Assembly: GCF_036370855.1 (NCBI RefSeq)
Contig: NC_088117.1
Coordinates: 558,001-622,000, forward strand
Source of the DNA: Dromaius novaehollandiae
Taxonomy: Eukaryota > Chordata > Aves > Casuariiformes > Dromaiidae
Direction: 5' to 3'
Length of the DNA: 64,000 bases
Shown here: in pieces, positions 1-11,643 of the stretch
Layout: each line of letters opens with the position of its first letter
Numbering within the stretch: the stretch's first letter is position 1
Notes under the pieces: generated by a model
Told to the model about the DNA's origin: nothing
The model's database searches: none
What the model saw: only the letters and a program-made list of their open reading frames with translations
Translations under genes and position numbers: made by a program

Positions 1-3000
1 TTACGTAAGAAGTACCTGAAGACAGCAAGGACAAGGTCGCCTTCATCAACAGCAAGAAGGGAAAGGGAACATGTGTGGAAGGCCCAGGTACCAGAAACCT
101 TGTGAAACACGCAGTAAAATAGCATTTCTCTCCTCCAGAAGAGCTGAGCTTTGAAGGTCTCCAAGTCAGCATGGCATCATTGCTGCAAAATTGCAGGGCA
201 GGTGACTCCTATCTGTCATGCTTGCCTGCTTATTACTGTAAGGGAGATGTAGTTAGAAAAAGCCAAAGGGCAAAGCCAGCAATCTGCCATGGTGAGCACA
301 TACACTGATCATCCCTCCCCCGAACTCAGACAAGCTCTGTTTCAGGTATCTGCACTTGCATTTGGACACATCTGTTCACAGTCCAATGACCTGAGCCATA
401 CCTAGACTACCTATAAGGCAGCTAGTTCTTTTATTTAGTCTTCACTGTACTGGAATGATCAGGAACATTATTCGTAATAGGAAGGCACATTTTCTGGAAG
501 TTTAGTTTTTAACCGAAGCACTAGGATTTCCTTCCAAGCATGCTGACATTAAAAAAAGTTCTGCTTGTCTCAATGCACAAGGGATGAAGTCTTTAACTTC
601 ACTGGACAAAAAGATTTGAGAAGGAGTGTTGTAAACATGCCTTTGCAGCACTACAGGCCTTCAGTGCTGATCAGTGGTATGGCCTCTGCCCACACTTCCA
701 TCTAAACTGCATGCTACTTTTTGCCTCTGCACAGTGGTAGAAACTGTATCTGTTGAGATATTATGGCTAGGTGCTGGATGAAATGGAAAGTGAAAAAGAG
801 TTCTGCAAAACTGTGAGGGCTTTTGATTAGAAATTCCTTTAAAAAACACAAAACCACCACCAACAAAAAACAAAATCCCAACTCCTGGGGCAGGCGGAGG
901 TCCTTCTTCTGGTTCCCCCTCTACTGCCACAGCATCCTGGCCAGAATTCACCCCTGGGATCTGTACGCTGGCAAACAGCCCTGTGTCTTTGCAGCATGCT
1001 TGTCTGAGATTCTCCCTTCCTTTGCAGAAACCCACTGTTTCTTGGGGCACCACGCAAATCCCTTCTGCCAGCATGAGGAGGAAGGTGACCAGCCCAGATC
1101 TCATAGAGGGAATGATGGGGAACTGGAAAGAGGATGGCGAATCATCCTCAGAGAAGGAGGGTGACAACTCACTGGAGATACCCCCAAAAAGGTAAGTATG
1201 GAGCAAGTCGTGCCAAGGCCTGGGGCAGCTGAGTAGCACTGACCCATCTGCAGGGTCAAGGATCCAAATCCCTGATCCGTGGCTCTCCTCTGAGCTGTCA
1301 AGCCATGGGGAGACCTGGGGTCAGGAGCCCCCAACTCCAGGTGCCTTTCTGCAGCCCAAAGCAAATGCCTAAACCTCATCCTGCGTTGAAGAGTGCTGTG
1401 GGCACCAGTGAGACTCTGTGTGCAGGGCCTGGGGAAGGTGAGAGGCAGGAAGGTTTCAACCAGAGCATGGCAGAGGGTTTCTCCCTGCTTTTGCAGGCAC
1501 ATTTCTCCCAGGAAAACGCAGGCATTGCTCGCAGCAGTGACATCTCTGGTGAAGAAAGTCACACAGGGACAGACAAGAGAGATCAGTAGACAGAGGGATC
1601 ATGAAGAGGAGGCTCAAGTGAGTAAGGAGCTATCTGCTGCACTGGGGTGTCCCTCTCTCCTTCCACTTCCAGCAGCACCTAGAGGGACTTCTCCTGGCAC
1701 CTCCCGTGGGAGGGACAGCAGCACACTTCTGAGCCTGTGGCCTTGGTCAGACAGTCCTTAACTGAAGGGGAAGTTGCTGATGACTCAGAATAAGATTTCC
1801 GCTTTGGACATAGGTGGCTGAGGACATAAGGATTTGTCCAACGTTCGGCTCTCCATTTTCAGACTGGCAAGCCTGTCCTACCCTCTCAGAGTACAGACAC
1901 CAAGACCCTTTGCCCTGGGGGTTGATACCTATTCACTCCATCGCAGGTACTGCCTGACTCAGTTCCCACTTGACTCAGCCCCCGACTGATTAGTTGCACT
2001 GGGGACTTCTCACTGGCTTGGGCAGGAGTGCCTGTGCCGTATCACAGAGACCACTGAAATGCTGCTCAAAGCGGCTCCATTAATACCTGGCCTGCATTAG
2101 GCCTGCTGTATTTCCTTGCTTTCTTTCTGTACCTAAAACTGAACTTCTTTTCACTTCTCAGGGCTAGAGAGCCAGTCCAGCACAATGTGAACCAGCAACT
2201 GCCAGCTGTGCTGCCAAAGCGTTCTTGTGTTGAATAAAACCAAATCTCCAAATTGTTGTGCATCTGTCCTTGGCAAGGTGTGCATTGCTCTGCACTGAGC
2301 AATATGCGAGCTTTGCAGGGTCAGGAAAAGGACAGCTCAGAGACAGGGAATGTGTTTCAGTCCCTGCTCTGGGGGCAGTTTAAAGGGTCATTACATAATT
2401 CTTCTGCTGGAGCCACATTCTTCGTGGTTTAGGGAAACTCCCTCTCTTTCCTGCTCTTTTGCCCCAGAGAGGGGAGGAGTCGAGAGCTGCAACTGCAGTA
2501 GTGCAGGAGGGACTGTGAGGTTGGCATGAAGAGTGTGTGCGTGGAGGTTTCTTCTCCCCATACCTTCCTCAGCAACTGAGCTCAAAGCGGAGCGGTGTCA
2601 CTCGAGCTTGTGCAGGATGGGGCTTTCAGACCCAATGAAAAGGGTCTCTCCTCATGGCCTGTTCTGTGCCCCAGGAGAGAGCTAGAAGAAACATGAGCTT
2701 CTAATGGGAGTCAAGGCAATACAGATTGCCCTGCTCGGGGGCTAAAGTCCAGCTTCAGGAAGATAACCCAGGCTTGGAAAGGCTCTGGCCTCAAATAGCA
2801 TGTCTTGTTTGACTGCAGCATCTACTTTGTCCCTAACATGACAGTCCTCGTGTAGCATCACATGGCAAAGTGTGGACATAGCTTTCCACAGCCTTATGGG
2901 TTCCCTTTTCTGGACAGCCAGCTGTGGAGCCTCCTCTGCTTGCCTCAATGCCTCACTGCCTTGGGAGCGAAACAGAGGAACTGAGGGTGCCTCAGACTAA

Positions 3001-3558
3001 CACCATGGAGTGCTGAGGAACACAAACATACCACTACCATAGGGAAGCTGCTTAACTAAATCAGCAGGTGTGTTACTGACACCACTGATCTGCAACTTCT
3101 CTGTGTTTGAAAGATGACGGAGCATCACTGGTATTCATCCTAGAAAGAGGTAAACTTAAGATTCGTGCAAGGCCAATAAACCTGCTGTTTTCATTCATCA
3201 CCTGCCCAGCGTGCCGGGAGGTGGTCTAGACAGTCAGAACAACAATCTAGAGGTAGAGATGGACATTACCAAACCAGATATACCTTTCACCATCAAATCA
3301 TGCAGTGAAAGATCAGCTAACTTGTCAGCACTAACATCAGGAGCAATATGGATTTCCGGGTGGCAAGTGAGCTTAGTAGAACTCCCAAGGGGTAGGAGTG
3401 CACTACAGGCAGACTTGAGCGGCTGATTTCTGAGCAACAACCAGAAAAGTCCTGTCACACTCCATCTCTCAGCCATGCAGAACTGAAGACAGAGAGGTAA
3501 GCAGGGTCCTCACATGTTTCTCCCCATGCTTTGATGTAAGCATCAACATTTAATAGGC
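1..3558. other. Non-coding stretch, no supported gene
   Basis: I see no gene I can support here. The longest open frame is on the minus strand at 661-1239. It holds an internal Met near 1,101 followed by a hydrophobic run resembling a signal peptide, then a few cysteines. It ends in low-complexity sequence and shows no family resemblance or convincing exon structure. The sequence is ordinary unique-looking intergenic DNA on the 3' side of ANKMY1. Confidence 0.5.
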
Positions 3559-3800
3559 TTAAAAGTTCACCTGGTAACAGTACCCGTGTGGCCGTGTGCA
3601 CGTTCTTGCTACAGATGAAATGGTAGGCAATGATGGAGAATACATAGGAACAGAAGAAAATGATGGGAAAAGAATGATAGGGAATATACTGGGAATAGGC
3701 AGGAATGATGGAGAAATCAGAGAGTAGAAATTATGGGGAGAAGAAGGCAATGATAGGGAACAGATGGCATAATAGGGAATGGCAGTGAATAGATGGGGAA
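3559..3800 (-). repeat. Degenerate ATTCC-like repeat, inverted copy 1
   Basis: Read on the minus strand this is a run of imperfect pentamer-like units (variants of ATTCC, CCATC and TATTC). It ends in a unique tail containing TCTGTAGCAAGAA, GTGCACA and GTGAACTTTTAA. The same order, including the unique tail, occurs on the plus strand at 11,426-11,643. The shared tail shows that the two are copies of one dispersed element rather than two independent simple repeats. The family is not recognised. Confidence 0.75.
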
Positions 3801-4523
3801 TAGAGACAGAAATGCATCTGCTTAAAGCAAAGATAGACTTTATTTTGCTATTCCATGCCCCCCACCAACAGGCTGTTCAACATCTATAAACAATAAATAG
3901 ATGTGCTCTCAAAGTGTTTAATGACCCTCAGTCTTACTTAAAACATAAAAAACTATGGCACAAAAGAGCAGGCTGAAAGAAAGACAATTCTAAATCCACT
4001 ACTCTGTCTTTCTGGTTCTCACTTTACAGAGATGGCACATGTTTGTTCATTTTCTTCTCTAGATTATTAAGCCCCAACAAAAAACCCTTTAAAGAAATAA
4101 GAATTTTAAAAGCAAAATACCAAGAATCACCATCCTGAAGCAACTGCTCCTTCCCTACCCACTCCTGTTCCCTATAACTTCCCTTCAAAGCAACAAATCC
4201 AAAGCAAGCGAGAATCCCTTGATACGGCACATGGCACTCAATAAGAGATTTCTGTGGGGCAGGAACTGTTTATCATGGAAAGTTCTCAAGTAGGTTAATA
4301 GCAAACTCTCTGCACGAGAAGGCAATGACAAGGACATTATTTTTGAAACTTTCTGTATGAATCTGTTTGAATCTTTTCTATAGCAAAATATTGACCTGAG
4401 TAACTTTTTTCTAACTCCAAATCTCCGTTCCCCACCCTCCCCCCAAGAAGAGCTTTAACGCTCCTCTCTGTTTTGCTTTTGCATGCAAGGTTTCTGTGGA
4501 GCTGGTTGTGGTAATCATATAAC
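3801..4523. other. No feature seen
   Basis: About 720 bases between the degenerate repeat and the 3' end of the CR1 element. I see no coding exon, RNA gene or recognisable repeat. Confidence 0.5.
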
Positions 4524-5659
4524 CACAGAATCACAGAATTGTTGAGGTTGGAAGGACCCTCTAGGAGTCTGTAGTCCATCCCCCTGACTCAAAGCAGGGT
4601 CAGCGAGAGCTCAGGACCTTGTCCAGTTGGGCTTTGAATATCTCCAGGAATGGAGACTCCATGGCCTCTCTGGGCAACCTCTTCCCATGTTTGATCACCC
4701 TCACAGGAAAAAAAGATTTTTATTATGTTCAAGTGGAATTTCCTGTCTTTCAATTCCTGCCCATTGCTTCTTGTCCTGCCACTGGGTGCCACGGAGAAGA
4801 GTGAGGCTCCAGCTTGTTTACTCCCTCCCATCAGGTATTTATACACATTGATAAGATCCCCCTGGGCCTTCTCAGAGCTAAACAATCCCAGATCTCTCAG
4901 CCTCTCCTTGCACGAGAGATGCTCCAGTTCCTTAATCCTCTTTGTGGTCCTTCGCTGGGCTTGCTCCAGTAGCTCCATGTCTGTCTTGTACTGTGGAGCC
5001 CAGAACTGGACACAGCACTTCAGATGTGGTCTGACCTGTGCTGAATAGAGGGGAAGGATCACCTCCATTGGCCTGCTGGCAATGCTCTTTCTAATGCTGC
5101 CCACGATGCTGTTGGCCTGCTTTGCTGCAAAGGCACATTGCTGGTCATGTTCAGCTTGTTGTCCACCAGGACCCTCAAGTCATTTTCTGCAAAGTTGCTC
5201 TTCAGCAGGTTGGCCCCCAGCATGTACTGGACTTCTGGACTCCTCTTCTCTCCAGGGCTGCATCCCATGGGTTTCTTCCAAGCAGGGCCCTGAACAGGCC
5301 AGAGTCTGCACTCCTGAAGCCTAGGGTTGTGATCCTGCTTTTTGCCTTGCTCCTTCCTTGCAGGATCCTGAACTCCATCATCCTGTGGTTGCTGTTGCCA
5401 AGGCTGCCCACAGCTTCCACATCTCTGACCAGTCCTGCCTTGTTTGTAAGTACAAGGTCTAGCAGACTGCCTCTCCTCGCTGGCTCCTCAATCACCTGAG
5501 TCAGGAAGTTGTCACTGATGCACTCCAGGAACCTCTTGGCTTGTGCCCTGCTGTGTTGTTCCTGCGGCAGATATCAGGGTAGTTAAAGTCCCCCATGAGG
5601 ACCAGGGCCGGTGAACATGAGGCTTCTTCCAGTTTTCTGAAGAAGGCTTCATCTGCTCC
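4524..5659 (-). mobile_element. CR1 LINE A, 3' part
   Basis: The CR1 3' end lies at the low coordinate: two CACAGAAT units followed by GTTGAGGTTGGAAGGACC. The element runs on the minus strand. The coding remnant at 5,202-5,495 (minus) has the CR1 endonuclease C-terminal signature RRGSLLDLVLTNKAGLV and then GSLGNSNHRMMEF, where the usual SDH is changed to SNH. The body is broken by stops and frameshifts. The element is interrupted at 5,659 by CR1 B and resumes at 7,349. Confidence 0.9.
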
Positions 5660-7348
5660 ACAGAATCACAGAATGATAGAGGTTGGAAGGCACCTCTGGA
5701 GATCATCTAGTCCAACACCCCCCCCTCGCCCGCTCAAGCAGGGTCACCTACAGCACGTTACCCAGGACCCTGTCCACACAGCTTTTGAACATCTCCAAGG
5801 ATGGGGAATCCACAGCCTTTCTGGGCTACCTGTTCCAGTGCTCAGTCACCCTCACAGGAAAGAAGTTTCTCCTTATGTCCTGACGGAACTTCCTGTGTTT
5901 CCATTTGTGCCTGTTGACTCTTGTCCTATCACTGGACACCACTGAAAAGAGTCTGGTCCCACCCTCCTGACACCCTCCCTTCAGATATTTAAACACATTC
6001 ATAAGATTCCCCCTCTGTCTTCTCTTCTCCAGGCTCAACAGGCACAGCTCTCTCAGCCTTTCTTCCTATAAGACACGCTCTAGTCCCTTCACCATCTTAG
6101 TAGCCCTTCGTTGCGCTTGCTCCAGTAGCTCCATGTCTCTCTTGTATTGGAGAGCCCAGAACTGGATACGGTACTCCAGATGCAGCCTCACCAGGGCTGA
6201 GTAGAGGGGGAGGGTTACCTCCCTCCACCTGCAGGCAATGCTCTTCCTAATGCAGACCATGATGCTGTTGGCCTCTTTTTCTGCAAAGGCACACTGCTGG
6301 CTCTTGTTCCACTTGCTGTCCACCAGGAACTGCCAGGTCCTTCTCTGCAGAGCTGCTTTGCAGCACATCAGGCCCCAGCCTCTACTGGTGCCTGGGGTTA
6401 TTCCTCCCCAGGGGCAGGACTCTGCATTTCCCTTTGTTGAACGTCATGAGGTTCCCCTCTGCCCATCTGTCCAGCCTCTCGAGGTCCCTCTGAATGGCAG
6501 CGCAGCCCTCTGGTGTATCATCCTCTCCTCTCCATCATCAGCAAACTTGCTGAGGGTGCCCTCTGTCCCTTCATCCAGGTCTCTGATGACTAAGTTGAAC
6601 AGGATTGGAGCCAGTATTGACCCCTGGGGGAACACCACTAGCTACAGGGCTCCAGCTAGACTTTGCGACACTCATCACAACCCTCTGAGCTCTGCCTTTC
6701 AGCCAGCTTTCAGTCCACCTCACTGTGCTCATCTCACCCCTACTGCATCAGCTTGCCTAGAGGATGTTACGAGAGACAGTATCCAAAGCCTTCCTGAAGT
6801 CAAGGGAGACGACATCCCCTGCTCTGCCCTCATCTCCCCAGCCAGTCATTCCATCATAGAAGGCCATCAGATTGGCTAAGCATGCTTTCCCCTTGTGAAC
6901 TGGCATCCCCTTGTGCTGACATCTCCCGATCACCTTCTTGTCCTTCATATGCTTGGAGATGGTATCCACAATGAGCTGCTCCATTACCTTCCCAGGGATC
7001 GTGTTGGGTCCCTGGGCCCTCCTTCTTGCCCTTTTTGAAGATTGGAGTGACATTTGCTTTCTTCCAGTCCTCAGGTACCTCTCTTGCTCTCCATGTCCTT
7101 TCAAAGATGGTTGAGAGTGGCCTTGCAATGACATTGGCCAGCTCCCTCAGCACTCATGGGTGAATCCCATCAAGGCCCATGGACCTGTGGATGTCAAGTT
7201 TGGTTAAATGATCTCTAACCTGAGCCTCCTTAACCAAGTCTTCCTTTCTCCAGACTTTCTCCCTTGTCTCCAGGGTTTGGGATTCCTCAGGGCTGGTCTT
7301 AGCAGTGAAGACTGAAGCAAGAAATACATTCAGTATCTTTGCCTTCTC
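5660..7348 (-). mobile_element. CR1 LINE B, inserted inside CR1 A
   Basis: A second minus-strand CR1 starts with its own 3' end (ACAGAATCACAGAATGATAG, then GGTTGGAAGGCACC). It carries reverse-transcriptase remnants: [19 protein letters not shown] near 7,080, VSLDFRKALDTV near 6,780, and FADD near 6,540. The frame is broken between these pieces, so the copy is inactive. It is 5'-truncated within or just before the RT domain. TCTGCTCC at 5,652-5,659 and TCTGCTTC at 7,349-7,356 bracket it as a probable target-site duplication with one mismatch. Confidence 0.88.
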
Positions 7349-8400
7349 TCTGCTTCTTCCTGATCAGGTGGTCTGTAGCAGACACTCACAACAACATTGC
7401 CTATATTGGTCTGCCCATTAATCCTGACCCATAAGCTCTCAGCTGGCTCATCTCCCTTCTGTAGGCAGGGCTTCATGCATTCCAGTTGTCGTCTCACATA
7501 GAGGGCGACTCCCTCTCCTCACTTTCCCAGCCTGTCCTTCCTAAACAGCCTGTATTCATCCATTGTAGCGCTCTAGTTGTATGAGCTATCCCACCACGTC
7601 CTGATGATCCCAATGAGAACAGAGCCCTGTAACTGCATGCACACCTAATTCCTCCTGCTTGTTCCTTATGCTGCATGCATTAGTGTAAAGATCCTTCTGA
7701 GAGGCACTCAGTTCAACCTACTTCCCAGGAAAAGGATAAGAGCTTCCCCCGCAATGCTGTCCTTTTTGTACTTTCTTACTTATGTGTGTGCACTTGGGGT
7801 GAACCTCATTCTGCCCTGTTCTGTTAATTTTGAGGATTCTCATCTACACCACCCTGCAGCTTTTGCTTGCCAACCCAGTCCAGCACTTTCCCACTTGACT
7901 GTGGGTTGTCATCTCCCTCCCCCATCTTTCCTAGTTTTCTCACCAGGTTGGTCAGTCTGTTGGCAGAGATGGAAAACATCTTTGCAGGTGGATTCCATCT
8001 CATCTTATCAGTCCTCAATTCTCAAAAAGGGTCCTGTGGTTTCAAAGCCAAATCCCTGTCATCAACACAGCTGCATAACCAGGTGCTGAATGTCAGGATC
8101 CATCCACTCCTCCTTAAGCCTCTTCCCTTCACCAGTAGTATCAAGGAGAAAACCACCTAGCCCCCCATGACCTCACTCCTCCCCCCCAGAGCCATGTAGT
8201 CACTCTTGGTACATTCAAAGACTCCTGATAGGATCATCAGTTTGCATGTGAATGAGCAGAAAGGGGTAATAGTCCAAGGACTGGACAAGCCTCAGCAACC
8301 TCTCTACAGCATCCCAGATCTGAGCCCCCAGCAAGCAGCGAACCTCCCTAGACAGCAAGTCTGTTTTGCAGATGGGCCCTCCGTCCCCCACGGGAGGGAA
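7349..8400 (-). mobile_element. CR1 LINE A, 5' part after the interruption
   Basis: The sequence resumes the CR1 text that stopped at 5,659 (CTTCCTGATCAGGTGGTCTG and onward). It continues into the upstream part of the element, with a typical CR1 stretch around 8,225-8,400 (GAATGAGCAGAAAGGGGTAA, then the cytosine-rich end near the GGGAGGG block). No intact reading frame remains. The exact 5' boundary is uncertain and placed near 8,400. Confidence 0.75.
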
Positions 8401-11217
8401 TATATGTAATGAAGTTCAATTATGGGCCATACTGGTTTAAAAATAAATATACATTGCATTAGACCAGTAAAACCAATGGGGAGTTTGATACATTTTTAAT
8501 AGTAAATATATCTACTTAATACCTAACTTGTATGTACCCCCCATTCCCAGGTTGGTTTCAATGAATCTAGTAGAATTACCTGTCCTTTAGCTCATATGTA
8601 GCATCTTGGAAAGACTTTGGCTTTAGTTTCTCAAAACTTGTCAGATTAGGTCATTTTTAACCTCACTAGAAGTGGAGTACAAGGCAGAATGTATACAATC
8701 CTATAAAAATGTTGCCCATACAATAGTAGGTGTGACTTGAAACAAGTTAGTCATCCTTCCTGTGATGCTGTCTTCCACCCTTCCTAACTTTACTTTTTCT
8801 TCTCTTTCGCCTTTCATCTTTCTCTTCTTTTTTCCCCCTTTTTGCCAATGGCATCCTTTTTGCATGCCGCACTGCTTGCATCCAGAGGTGCTTGACCTCT
8901 ACTCTTCTCTGCAAAATAAACCACCATATTTGTGTAGGTGACCTTTGTTTTCCTAGGAACAATAAACTAGATATAGGTACAAGACTTAAAATGTTCCTAT
9001 TGTGGCTCAGTTTATCAAGTGTGATGTCAACAGACAGACCAACTCTATCTTGGACAGCAGTGGCTACCTACTTACCTACCTATAACTTCCTAGACAACAA
9101 TGACCACATACAGGAGTGTAAGGGATACTTGTTTCTTCTTGTAAATACATTTAAGAGTGTCTTAATACTGTGGTTAAAGCTGACTATTAGTTACTTCAGG
9201 ACTCAATTAACCATTGAGAGTTTTTCTCCTGGGGCACAAAATAAATGCTAATTACACTGCCATCAAGTCAAGAGGAAGAGGACGAGGGAGAAAAAGTAAA
9301 GAGAAAAGAGAAAGGAACTGAAAAGGAAAGGTCCTGAAAAGGTGGGGTGAGGGGAAGTTCAGAGGTTCTCAGAGTAACAGACTGAACTGCTCAAACTGAT
9401 CTGAGTTGGGGAATTTCAGGTCATTTTCGATGAAAGACAACCATGGGAGAGGAAAAAGAAATAAAACAACCCCCACACCTCCCCTAAAAATCCCTGGCAC
9501 CTTAAAATTAAAAAAGAAGGAAGACACTGGTTAAAAAGAAAAGTTTATTACCAAGAAAAAATCTTGGTACATGAACACACTCACACTTGTTCCACGAATT
9601 CTGAAAAATGTTTCCTAGCTGTACTGCTGACTTTATGCTGAAAAACGGACTTAAATTGTACATTACATAACAGTGCCCTGACGGTTCGGTCACAGAGCTT
9701 CTGTACTGCTCCACTGAATGCAACACAACAGGCATATGCACAGCTTCAAGAGGACGACACAACTGTGCTTGAAAGGGTGTCACCCAGAACTGCCAAAAAC
9801 CAGGAACTAAGGAGGAGCAGTGAGAAGACTGAAGAGAGACAGTAAGGCCTCTTAAATTTACTGCTATGCCTTCTGAATAGATACAGGGCATAAAAGATGC
9901 CAAGAATAGGTTCAACAGTTTAAAAAAATGTTTCACAGATTATCTGGATAACCTTCCGATGGTACTTATATAATACATACCTTGGGGTTAATAAAAAAAA
10001 GAGCTTTTAGAGCTCTGTTTTTGTTTAAAAGCAGCTCTAGAAACAGTTGTTTCTCACTCCATTTATCTCCAACAGCTTTACAGGAGCTGCAGTGGAAGTT
10101 CCCAAGAAACTGGACCTCTATTAAAGGCCCCCCACACAGATTTTTTTTTTAATCAAGTAAACATTTGGTTAATACAGGAATAACCATGTGCCTTTACTAG
10201 TCATGATATAAATCCCTAGTCTAAATAAGCTTGCGTATTCTGCCAGCTGTAATCATTGCAGAAACTTAACACAGCTTTTGGACAGATAACAGATCAGAAA
10301 TCTAATCTGTCATCCCCACACCAAATGAAACATATTAATTGACCTTCCCTCAAGCTCAGACTGTCTTGGCCATAGATTTAGATACTAGATCATCTTGAGC
10401 AGCAATAAAACAATATGGAAAGACATTGTGGAATACACAGTAGACAAGATATTATGAACAATTAAAAGGGATTATACACTTCTACAGAAATACATGCATT
10501 AGTGTGAGAAAGCTGCTGAAGAGGCGGGGGAATTACTTAACATATTTACCAAAAAACCCCAGTAGTTGGAGAATACTTTATACAGGTCAGAAATTTACAA
10601 AGATTTAATACTTATATATTAAAAGAGTAAAAATAAGAATCTGATCTTTATAAACTATTCTGTGGGTTTTCAGGTTTGTTTGATCATTTTTTCTTCAACA
10701 AAGGAGCCTGACAGCATTTCAGGGCTCTGTTGTTAGCACTGTTTAGCTGGAATGACTTGACCAGTTTTCTGAGCTTTGACACTTAGGAAAAAACCCACAA
10801 CCAAAACATTATAGGGCATTTAAACAGTGTTGGAAGGATCTTCTGGATGTTATTTTTGATGGGAAAAGTAGAGGTAAAGAGTACACTAGCAAGTTCTTGC
10901 AGTCCCTGCTCTCTGGAAAAGTCTTTTTTAACTGATGGACTGGAAGTGGTCTATGCACCACTAAAGTCTATCTACCAAACCAGTGTGTAGTGTGTAGCTG
11001 CTATACTTCACAGTATATTCAGGACTGTGTTTCTACATCTCCTTCAAAATACTTTCAAAAACATATTAAGTCTGCTGACAGAGATGGTTCCAGTGTGTAG
11101 CATCTAGGTCACCATTTCAAGTGTCCCCAGGCTGACAGAAGGCCAAAACTATCAATCTGTTACTCTGTGATATGATAATGACCATTCGCACTTCACAGAT
11201 ACAACATGTCTAAACTG
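8401..11217. other. No gene seen; purine-rich patch near 9,270-9,350
   Basis: There is a 142-codon open frame on the minus strand (9,508-9,936), but its composition and lack of family resemblance make it unconvincing. A purine-rich patch near 9,270-9,350 and short A or T runs are the only local structure. Confidence 0.45.
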
Positions 11218-11643
11218 GGCCTATCCTTTCTATCTCCTTCCATTCCTTCTATCGCCTTTCTGTATGCTTTTCTGTCTTTCTGCTCCCTTAGGTGTTCAAT
11301 TTCTTTCTAGTCCCTGCATTGTGTATCATTCTCTTCTACTCCCTGTCATTCCCATCTATTCAGAACTATTCCTCATAATTTCTTTCTATTCCTAGCTATT
11401 CCTTACTATACCCCCTTCTATTCTGCATCTATTCCCTGCAATTTCCTATTATTCCATCTGTTCCCCATCATTTCTACTCCCTAATTTCCCCCATCATTCC
11501 CATCTATTCCCAGTATATTCCCTATCATTCTCTATTTCCCATTATTTCCTTCTCTTCCCACGTATTCTCCACCATTGCCTTCCATCTGTAGCAAGAATGT
11601 GCACATGGGCTGTATGGTTATCATTAGCCAGTGAACTTTTAAC
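11218..11643 (+). repeat. Degenerate ATTCC-like repeat, inverted copy 2
   Basis: A pyrimidine-rich tract of imperfect TATTCC/CCATC units grows more ordered toward its right end. From 11,426 to 11,643 it matches the reverse complement of 3,559-3,800, including TCCCAGTATATTCCCTATCA and the unique tail GCAAGAATGTGCACA and GTGAACTTTTAA. The left part (11,218-11,425) is similar in composition but I could not align it to the other copy. Confidence 0.75.

Noticed and set aside
661-1239. 192-codon minus-strand frame with an internal signal-peptide-like start and a few cysteines
   Set aside because: It ends in low-complexity sequence, shows no convincing splice structure and resembles no family I know. 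A chance frame is more likely than a small secreted protein.
9508-9936. 142-codon minus-strand open frame
   Set aside because: AT-rich, no domain, no exon-like context; probably chance or untranslated sequence.
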